Assembly (NCBI RefSeq): GCF_009789235.1
Contig: NZ_WSTB01000001.1
Span: forward strand, 372,001-436,000
Direction of reading: 5' to 3'
Source: Flavobacterium hydrocarbonoxydans
GTDB lineage: Bacteria > Bacteroidota > Bacteroidia > Flavobacteriales > Flavobacteriaceae
Length of the DNA: 64,000 nucleotides
Notes under the pieces: generated by a model
Database searches by the model: none
Seen by the model: the letters and a program-made list of their open reading frames with translations, nothing else
Told to the model about the DNA's origin: nothing
Shown here: positions 57,549 through 64,000 of the stretch, one piece after another
Numbering within the stretch: position 1 is the stretch's first letter
Layout: every line of letters begins with the position of its first letter
Made by a program: the position numbers and the translations under genes

Positions 57549-59759
57549 TTACATACAAACAGGCGATTTTATACCTGCAGTCGAAAAAACAGTTTTTTTG
57601 ATATTTACTTTCGTAAAAGTTTTTTCTCCCTCAATAATTTTAATGTATTGGTTGGGCTGTATGTTTTTAAATACTTCTTTCTTCTGACTTTTAGGCCACG
57701 TAATTTCTATTTGATCAATGATAGAGGCTTGTCCTACTCCAATTTCCATTCTTAAAGCCGATGCTCCAAAACTTCCGCCAGAGTTTAGTATCCTATAAAC
57801 CGATCTCGAAACACCCTTTTCACGAAAACTCACTTTTACTTTGGTACCAATGGCCGAACGATTGCTATCTGTGCCTTCTAACTGTAATTTTATCCAATGA
57901 TTTTTATTTTGTCCCGGATTTAGATATAAAGAATTATTGAAGGAATCTCCTATGTAAGCACCTCCCATTTCGATAAAAATATCCGTATTACCATCATTAT
58001 CAAGATCATTAAAAGCAACTCCGTGACCTTTTTGTAAATTCCCTACACGCCCGGAAACCGTTACATCGGCAAATTTTCCATTGCCCATATTTCGGAATAA
58101 TTTATTTGGTGTAAGCGATTTATAATCCGGATTTCCTGTTCCGAGATACATATCCAGAAACCCATCATTATCAATATCTCCAAAATTAGAACCCATTGCA
58201 AATACCGTTTTACTTAATCCGGATTCATTAGAAACATCAGAAAAAGTACCATTCTGATTATTATGATACAAATACATTTTACTGCTGTTGTTGGGAATAT
58301 TCAAAGCTTCCATAGCCATTTCGCCCGCAACAGAACCCGTATATTGATAACCACAAACAAAAATATCCTGCCAGCCGTCATTATCATAATCCCAGAACCA
58401 GGTAGGAAACGTCATCACATTGATACCGGCTAAACCTGCCTGATCTGTAACTTCTTTAAATTGTGGAATACCACTTTTAAGTCCCGTATTCTTTAATAGT
58501 ATTTTCTTTTTATTCATTCCCGAAAGAAACAAATCAATGTCGCCATCATTATCATAATCGACAGCTGTTACGCCTTTTATATAACTAACAATATCACATT
58601 TTGCTTCTTTGGCCACATTGGTAAAGGTTCCATCCTGATTATTCAGGTACAGTTCTGAAGGGTAAGATTCGGTATCCGATGATTCATTACCAATAAACAA
58701 ATCTAAAAAACCATCATTATTAAAATCATTCCAGTTACCTGCCTGCGTAGGAAATTCAGAATACAGTCCGCTTTTGATGGTTACATCTGTAAAAGTTCCA
58801 TCGTCATTGTTCCGTAAGAGTGAATTGGGCTGTCTTCCGTATTGGCGCATCCAGGCTCCTCTTAAAACAAAAATATCGGTATCGCCATCATTGTCGTAAT
58901 CCGCCTGAATCATATTCAATCCTCCTTTGAATCGGCCTAATTCGGAGTTTTTAGAAACATCGGTAAATTTTCCTTTTTTATCATTTTGATAATAGTGCAT
59001 AACGCCATCCAGACTCCAGTCTGAAGTTACAATATCTAAATAATCATCATTATTGAAATCATCTACAATAACACCACCCGACATATTTCGGGTTTTAATG
59101 CCTACGTTTGAAGCCACATCTAAAAAAGGTTTTATACTATATCCCGAATTATTCTGATCCAGATTAGGAATTAGCCATTGTTTGGGAACCTCAGCCGGAT
59201 AACCACCTACTGTCATATACGCAACATTGATGAGCCATTGCGATTCATAATCTTTTGGATTTATCTCTAATAACTTTTTATAAATTTCAATTGCTTTTTG
59301 AGAACCTTGTCGTAGCGTGTGAATCCCTTTTTTTTGAATAGGCATGATACACGATTCCGGATTGTGATAATTGACACAATTTTGTTTTTCGCCTAATCGC
59401 ATATAGGCAATTGCCAAAAATTTTAAGGATTGAGGATTATCTCTCCCATCCAGTGCTTTCATTTTGTTGATGGCATCTTCCAGATTTGCAACCGACTCCG
59501 TTTCTTTTCCTAGTTTCAATAAAGCATTTCCTTTATTTATTTCATTAGATAATTTAAAAAAACCATCATCCGAACTTTTAATAATGGAATCGTAAAATGC
59601 GACCTCAGCTTTTGAAGCAAATGAGTTCTTTTTTACATCGTACATTTTTTTTCTGGCCTCCAAAATATTAACCATCTTATCATTGGGATTCGAAAAATAA
59701 TCGCAGGACTGTGCTAAAGCAGATGTTATAAATAGCAATAGTAGCTGTTTAATTTTCAT
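57549..59759 (-). CDS. CRTAC1-like FG-GAP/ASPIC-UnbV lipoprotein with N-terminal TPR-like region
   Basis: 736 residues. Lipobox ALAQSC. Residues about 25-190 are helical, TPR-like (GNALLKLGKETESVANLEDAI ... AIEIYKKLLEINPKDYESQWLIN). A FG-GAP propeller follows (DDFNNDDYLDIVTSDW, DYDNDGDTDIFV, DFNNDGFLDLFIG) and a C-terminal ASPIC/UnbV domain (NHWIKLQLEGTDSNRSAIGTKVKV ... GASALRMEIGVG ... EITWPKSQKKEVF). Follows the haloperoxidase gene by 30 bp. Members are often linked to carbohydrate loci, with unknown biochemical role. Confidence 0.92.
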   Translation of the reverse strand: MKIKQLLLLFITSALAQSCDYFSNPNDKMVNILEARKKMYDVKKNSFASKAEVAFYDSIIKSSDDGFFKLSNEINKGNALLKLGKETESVANLEDAINKMKALDGRDNPQSLKFLAIAYMRLGEKQNCVNYHNPESCIMPIQKKGIHTLRQGSQKAIEIYKKLLEINPKDYESQWLINVAYMTVGGYPAEVPKQWLIPNLDQNNSGYSIKPFLDVASNVGIKTRNMSGGVIVDDFNNDDYLDIVTSDWSLDGVMHYYQNDKKGKFTDVSKNSELGRFKGGLNMIQADYDNDGDTDIFVLRGAWMRQYGRQPNSLLRNNDDGTFTDVTIKSGLYSEFPTQAGNWNDFNNDGFLDLFIGNESSDTESYPSELYLNNQDGTFTNVAKEAKCDIVSYIKGVTAVDYDNDGDIDLFLSGMNKKKILLKNTGLKSGIPQFKEVTDQAGLAGINVMTFPTWFWDYDNDGWQDIFVCGYQYTGSVAGEMAMEALNIPNNSSKMYLYHNNQNGTFSDVSNESGLSKTVFAMGSNFGDIDNDGFLDMYLGTGNPDYKSLTPNKLFRNMGNGKFADVTVSGRVGNLQKGHGVAFNDLDNDGNTDIFIEMGGAYIGDSFNNSLYLNPGQNKNHWIKLQLEGTDSNRSAIGTKVKVSFREKGVSRSVYRILNSGGSFGASALRMEIGVGQASIIDQIEITWPKSQKKEVFKNIQPNQYIKIIEGEKTFTKVNIKKTVFSTAGIKSPVCM

Positions 59760-59789
59760 AATTAAAACATTTTAGAGGGGTTAATCGTG

Positions 59790-61274
59790 CTATTTATCAA
59801 AATTTTTATTTCCTATATGAAGATTATAAAACTTCCAAACTTCATGTGCTACATTTCTGCCTAGCTTTAATCCTTCAACATTATCTGCCTGAATATGATA
59901 GCCTCCCATTACTCTGGAAATTCCGGCCATATTTGCTGTTTCGGTAAAAGTTGGGAACTTAAGAACAACAGGTTTTCCGATGTTATTTGGTTCTGTCATT
60001 GACCCCGGGCTACTCCAGATTGCAGATTCTCCAAAAGTATCACTTCCGGTCCATAATTTTAAAGCTTCACCGCAACCTCCACTAATTGTACTATGTCCGG
60101 AAACATAACCGGGAAAAGCGGGACATAAAAAAATATCTGGCGAGTAAGGTCTCCAGTCTTGTCCTTTCATCTCTATATTTCCAAAACCAGGTCCGCCCCA
60201 GGCTTTTATCGTCTGATCTTTATAATAATGATGAACCAAAGCATAAGGTCTGGCAAAATCATAAAACATTTTGGTATCCCAGCAGGCAATAAAACAATCC
60301 ATTGCAGTTACCTGATTATAGAAAAACATTTTTACATCCTGATCCAAGGTATGTTTATCACGTCTGGAAACATCCTGGGCAAATTTTAACCAATGTCCGG
60401 CTTGCTGTACAGATTTTGGTCCATCACGCATAAATTCTACCAATGCTTTTTGTTCGTTGGTTAGATTATATTGTAAATCAAGTAGTTCTTTAACTTCATT
60501 TTTAAGTTGTTCTGAATCCAATGAAGGTGGAGGCATAGCACGAAACTGATCTCCGGATTTTAATCCTACAGGTTTTACTTTGTTCCAAAATGGAGTGGCA
60601 CATTCTGGTGCAAACTTACCGCCTTTTCCATCTGAAAAATATTTTGGCTGCCAATGAATTACATCCGTCATTTCATCAGGTGAATTGACTGGTTTATAAT
60701 TTACATAGTTAAAATAAGGAGTTCCATTTGAACCATTTTCTTCCCCATATTGATTTGATCCATCATGTTTTCGTGCCTCAATTACTGCTTTTGCGGCTAA
60801 ATTTCCTATTCCCACAGGTGTTTTGGGATCTAGTGATTTATCATTAGGATCCAGTCCTAATTTGACCATAAAAGCCACAAATATATCCTTGTCTGAAAAA
60901 TAATATTCACATAATGCATTATAGGCAGCATAACTAATAGCAATCTCTTTATTTTTGAGTGTTTGTTCCTTATTAGGTCTTCTTTCTGTGTCTTTTAAAT
61001 ATACAGGAATCGCCTTATGATCATAACGGCTCCAGGCATCAAAAACAGCAACAAATGTCAATCCTAAAAAACGGGAAGTTACTGTTGGTCTTGGTTTAAA
61101 TCTTTCGGTATCATTACCAGTGGCAAGAACTGCTATTTCCGACCATTTATAGGCCATGTTATTTTCTCCTGTTGGTTCTTTAATCTTAGGTTTACTCTCT
61201 TTGGTTTGAGCAAATATGGTAGTAGTTAAAGTACCAAATAATAGTACCTTAAATAGTAATTTATGAATTTTCAT
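59790..61274 (-). CDS. Vanadium-dependent haloperoxidase / PAP2-superfamily protein
   Basis: 494 residues. Signal peptide ends at IFAQ. All three vanadate/phosphate-binding motifs of the PAP2 superfamily are present: K-x6-RP in KMFYDFARP (about 335-343), SGH in GYVSGHSTISG (usual PSGH with Val for Pro, about 395), and SR-x5-H in SRVMGGYH (about 455). Such exported Bacteroidota proteins are named vanadium haloperoxidases, but a phosphatase role is possible because the two share one site. The upstream VHPO helical domain is present (YSAWSRYDHKAIPVY-like). First gene of the six-gene operon with FG-GAP proteins, SusCD and GH3. Confidence 0.9.
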   Translation of the reverse strand: MKIHKLLFKVLLFGTLTTTIFAQTKESKPKIKEPTGENNMAYKWSEIAVLATGNDTERFKPRPTVTSRFLGLTFVAVFDAWSRYDHKAIPVYLKDTERRPNKEQTLKNKEIAISYAAYNALCEYYFSDKDIFVAFMVKLGLDPNDKSLDPKTPVGIGNLAAKAVIEARKHDGSNQYGEENGSNGTPYFNYVNYKPVNSPDEMTDVIHWQPKYFSDGKGGKFAPECATPFWNKVKPVGLKSGDQFRAMPPPSLDSEQLKNEVKELLDLQYNLTNEQKALVEFMRDGPKSVQQAGHWLKFAQDVSRRDKHTLDQDVKMFFYNQVTAMDCFIACWDTKMFYDFARPYALVHHYYKDQTIKAWGGPGFGNIEMKGQDWRPYSPDIFLCPAFPGYVSGHSTISGGCGEALKLWTGSDTFGESAIWSSPGSMTEPNNIGKPVVLKFPTFTETANMAGISRVMGGYHIQADNVEGLKLGRNVAHEVWKFYNLHIGNKNFDK

Positions 61275-61665
61275 TTTGGTTTTTTTATATGGTTATTTAA
61301 TAGCTTTCATTTCAATTAATCGTAATTAATTGATTTTTTTTGAAGTTAAATTTTAAATAAACCTAACACGTTGGGTGTAATTAATAAAAATTTAATTAAA
61401 CACATAGAAAACATAGATTTTATGATCTTGAAAAAAGGAAATCAAAAAGAAACTCGTTTCTTCACACATAGTCCCGATAACTATCGGGATGTTTTAATGC
61501 AAGTGAAACGCCTTTTTTGAGTTCAATATCTATGTTTCTATGTGTTAAAAATAATTTCAACCAACGTGTTGAGTCCATGTAATCTTAGGTTAACAACATA
61601 AGATCAAATACCAGAACAGGATTCTTCAATCAGTTCTATTTAAAATTTTAACATCAAAGGAAAAA
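61275..61665. other. 390-bp gap with MITE-like repeat
   Basis: Contains the second copy of the long palindromic repeat (61365-61570). The promoter of the haloperoxidase operon should be in the first 90 bp, but no exact TAnnTTTG was found there. No reading frame. Confidence 0.5.
61365..61570. repeat. MITE-like palindromic repeat, copy 2 (about 206 bp)
   Basis: Same unit as 42578-42772. Ends AACACGTTGGGTG and CCAACGTGTT are inverted. The arms are conserved, but the hairpin tip is replaced by a different perfect palindrome, TCCCGATA-AC-TATCGGGA (61472-61489). Confidence 0.8.
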
Positions 61666-62208
61666 CTATACCATATCGGGAGGAGGGTAAATTGTGGTAA
61701 AATACCCGGAAAGAATGTCTCTTTTTGGACTGTACGGGTATAAAGTAACACGGGAAATTGATTTTGTAGTATTTGTTACCAAATCAATAGTATTACTTGG
61801 AATGTAATCCTGAATAAAGGATTTCATCAATTTTTTATTAGAATTTTCTTTGTCTGAATTCGTATCAAACAACTGACTATCCACAATTTTTATTAAATCT
61901 TTGCTTAAACCCGCTTTATGAGTTTTTTTCAGGCAATACAATTGCAAAACATTGTTTACAATTCTTTTCTTGAAAACATGATAGGTTTTATGGTCGATAA
62001 CAAAATCTTCGTTTACCTCTTCGATACCCGAATCCACAACATAAGCATAAGGATCGATCTTAATTTCGATAATTTCAAATTTTGAATCATCGGTTTTTTC
62101 CATAGCATTCACCCACATTTGCTCTTGTTGTTCAGCAAACATCATATAAAATCCTAAAACATTGTAAAACAGTGTCAGGGTTAAAAAAAGTGATGCAATT
62201 CTTTTCAT
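61666..62208 (-). CDS. Small membrane-anchored protein of unknown function
   Basis: 180 residues. One N-terminal hydrophobic segment (about 4-22: IASLFLTLTLFYNVLGFYMMF) acts as a signal anchor. The periplasmic part is polar, with EIIEIKIDPYAYVVDSG and a proline-rich C-terminus (TIYPPPDMV). Proteins of this shape are common in Flavobacteriia, often beside outer-membrane receptor genes, but I recognise no domain or catalytic motif. Stands alone: about 350 bp from the SusD gene upstream and 390 bp before the haloperoxidase gene. Confidence 0.65.
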   Translation of the reverse strand: MKRIASLFLTLTLFYNVLGFYMMFAEQQEQMWVNAMEKTDDSKFEIIEIKIDPYAYVVDSGIEEVNEDFVIDHKTYHVFKKRIVNNVLQLYCLKKTHKAGLSKDLIKIVDSQLFDTNSDKENSNKKLMKSFIQDYIPSNTIDLVTNTTKSISRVTLYPYSPKRDILSGYFTTIYPPPDMV

Positions 62209-62556
62209 ATCGAATAAAACGTAGGTGTATTACTAAAACCTTATTAAAATATTGAATCAGATTTTGAGATGATATTGCGGTTCTGCAAATACCTTCTCTT
62301 TTAAAGCATGCTTATTATATTTAATAGTTGAAAGGTATCCTGTGTACAGGAATTGGTAAAAATTATTTTTTTATAATTAATGTAAAAAAAGTCTTTCAGT
62401 TTAAAATTTCAGTAAAGTAAATTAAGATCGTTTTTCGTATAAAAATCAAATTATCACAAAATGTAATATATTGATAAACAGCGCACGTGAATGCGCTGTT
62501 TGCCAAATAACGAACTTAAACTAACTCAAACTTAAACTTAACTTTATTTTAATTTC
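62209..62556. other. 350-bp gap with one hairpin
   Basis: Apart from the hairpin at 62476-62501 nothing was recognised. It should contain the promoter of the small membrane protein gene. Confidence 0.4.
62476..62501 (-). terminator. Hairpin after the SusD gene, possible terminator
   Basis: AAACAGCGCA and TGCGCTGTTT, perfect 10-bp arms, loop CGTGAA, 56 nt beyond the SusD stop on the minus strand. There is no long T tract, so termination is uncertain. Confidence 0.55.
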
Positions 62557-64000
62557 TTAATAACCAGGATTGTTATCGCTTGGTTTTATATTAGGATTAG
62601 AAGATGTTTCTCTGTTTGGTATTGGCCATAACTCGCTTTTACCAGCCTGAAAACCAGTTCCTGCCAGTTCAGTACTTGCAAGACCCCATCTTATAATATC
62701 ATCAAAACGAACTTGTTCTCCTGCTAATTCTACTTTACGCTCGTGAACGATTGCTGTAAAAACCTGATCTTTTGTTAGTGTTAGTGCTAATAAAGGCACA
62801 TCTGCTCTAAAACGAACCTGGTTAATATAACCAATAGCTGTTGACTGAACACCTCCACCTCTTTGATTCTCACATTCTGCCATCATAAGCAAAACATCAG
62901 AATAACGCATTACTTTGAAGTTGATACTTGAATCCAGATTTTCATCGGTACGTTTATAATAGTTTTGGTATTTTTTCCAGCCCCCTCTTCTAATACCCGC
63001 AGAAGAAGTAAAATTAGCCGCTACCATTGTATTCTTACCTTCATTATATACTGATCCTGGCACATAAAAAGTTTCTCCAAAACGTTTGTCGCCTGCCTCA
63101 TATTCATCTAATAAATCATCAGATGGATACACATTAAACCAACCCAGATTACCGTATTCCTGACCTCTTAGCGTTGACTCAGCAACACCGTCTCCAGCGG
63201 TATCACTACCCCATTTATCACCTACTCCCAGCGTTTCATCATACTCAATCTCGAAGATAGATTCCGGACCGTGCTCTGTTTCATCCATAAAGTTGTTGTA
63301 AAAATTAGTTTCTAAACTAAATCCTGTAACTTTATTAAAAGCAACTAAAGCTTCATCATACTTTTTCTGATACAACAATACTTTTCCTAAATAAGCAAAA
63401 GCAGCTTCTCTAGTCGCTCTTCCTTTATCTTCTACCGATTTGCTTAACAGATTTTTAGAAGCAAAATCAAAATCAGCTTCAATCAATTTATACACTTCTT
63501 CTTTAGAACTTCTGGCAAGACCTTCAGTAGTTTGCGTGGTATAAATAGGTAAATCACCAAAACGAGGCACTAAAAGAAAATAATAATAGGCTCTTAGAAA
63601 ATGTGCTTCTCCTAAATATTTATTTTTTTGCTCTTGTGTTAAAATCGAATTGGATAATGCCTGTATTTTCTCTTCATTATCCAATACGAAATTGGCTTTT
63701 GAAATTCCTAGAAAACAGGATTCCCAATAGAACTGAACGATATCGCTACTTGCATCGAAAGTAAAATTGCTAAAAGGTACTTTGTTACCCTCTAATTGTG
63801 GATTTCCTTTGGCTTCCTGAGACATCAAATCTAATGCGAAGAAAATATGTCTTGCATAAAGTCCTCTTGTCTGCAAATTGGCATAACATGCATTTACCGC
63901 AGACTGTACCTGATTTTTTGTTTTAAAGAAAGTTTCCGGAGACAAGGCATTTGGATTTGTTAATTCTAAATCCTTAGTGTCACATGAATTTATTGCCAAA
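62557..64000 (-). CDS. SusD-family lipoprotein, 5' end outside the window
   Basis: At least 480 residues. The visible N-terminus AINSCDTKDLELTNPNALSPETFF looks like the end of a lipoprotein signal (lipobox AINSC), so 10-20 residues lie beyond position 64000. SusD features: QVQSAVNACYANLQ, YLGEAHFLRAYYYFLLVPRFGDLPI, the C-terminal VHERKVELAGEQVRFDDIIRWG and SELWPIPNRE. The partner SusC should lie just beyond the window. A different subclass from the other two SusD proteins here. Confidence 0.93.
   Translation of the reverse strand, partial: LAINSCDTKDLELTNPNALSPETFFKTKNQVQSAVNACYANLQTRGLYARHIFFALDLMSQEAKGNPQLEGNKVPFSNFTFDASSDIVQFYWESCFLGISKANFVLDNEEKIQALSNSILTQEQKNKYLGEAHFLRAYYYFLLVPRFGDLPIYTTQTTEGLARSSKEEVYKLIEADFDFASKNLLSKSVEDKGRATREAAFAYLGKVLLYQKKYDEALVAFNKVTGFSLETNFYNNFMDETEHGPESIFEIEYDETLGVGDKWGSDTAGDGVAESTLRGQEYGNLGWFNVYPSDDLLDEYEAGDKRFGETFYVPGSVYNEGKNTMVAANFTSSAGIRRGGWKKYQNYYKRTDENLDSSINFKVMRYSDVLLMMAECENQRGGGVQSTAIGYINQVRFRADVPLLALTLTKDQVFTAIVHERKVELAGEQVRFDDIIRWGLASTELAGTGFQAGKSELWPIPNRETSSNPNIKPSDNNPGY

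Overview
The window looks like a chromosomal segment of a Bacteroidota bacterium of the Flavobacterium type. The evidence is: about two-thirds A+T in the gaps; several SusC/SusD pairs; a type IX secretion C-terminal domain; signal peptides ending in ...AQ or ...SQ; lipoproteins with short lipoboxes; and promoters of the Bacteroidota form TTG - 17 to 23 nt - TAnnTTTG. No rRNA, complete tRNA or CRISPR array was seen.

Positions 1-16.8 kb are an accessory, heavily rearranged zone. It holds a receiver-only response regulator, two mismatched IS3-family fragments, and a run of surface genes (small sorting-signal protein, T9SS cargo, adhesin-like protein). It also holds an AbiE-type toxin-antitoxin pair with an intact antitoxin and a dead toxin, plus a second antitoxin remnant facing it. 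Three IS6-family copies follow (one decayed at 8.6 kb, two nearly identical at 10.4 and 15.6 kb). An integrase is cut by the second copy, next to a tRNA-3'-end-like site. Between the two good IS6 copies lie a nuclease remnant, a macro-domain pseudogene and three isolated genes (exported EreA/ChaN-like protein, membrane XRE regulator, beta-lactamase-fold protein) separated by long hairpins. Two LytTR regulator stumps close the zone.

Positions 16.8-32.4 kb are a complete alpha-mannan utilisation locus. It is one eight-gene minus-strand operon: a ROK kinase/phosphomannose isomerase fusion, SusC, SusD, SusE-like, two GH76 endo-mannanases, a GH92 alpha-mannosidase and an MFS sugar transporter. A GntR/UTRA regulator is divergent, and a perfect palindrome sits in the shared promoter region. 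The logic runs from surface binding and cutting (SusCDE, GH76), to periplasmic trimming to mannose (GH92), import (MFS), then phosphorylation and isomerisation by the fusion enzyme.

Positions 32.4-33.9 kb hold a second tRNA-like scar and a frameshifted PDDEXK (DUF1016/YhcG) nuclease. Positions 33.9-42.0 kb are a minus-strand hemicellulose cluster, probably for xylan: GH43, GH8, CE1-type esterase, GH9 and a second esterase, behind a good promoter with a leader of about 295 nt. A DUF255 thioredoxin-fold lipoprotein and a GPH-type sugar symporter follow.

Positions 47.0-61.3 kb are an unusual minus-strand operon: vanadium haloperoxidase/PAP2 protein, two FG-GAP/ASPIC lipoproteins, SusC, SusD and GH3. 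The window ends with a small membrane-anchored protein and the start of another SusD that runs off the edge. Dispersed palindromic repeats, including a MITE-like element of about 200 bp present twice, fill the larger gaps.
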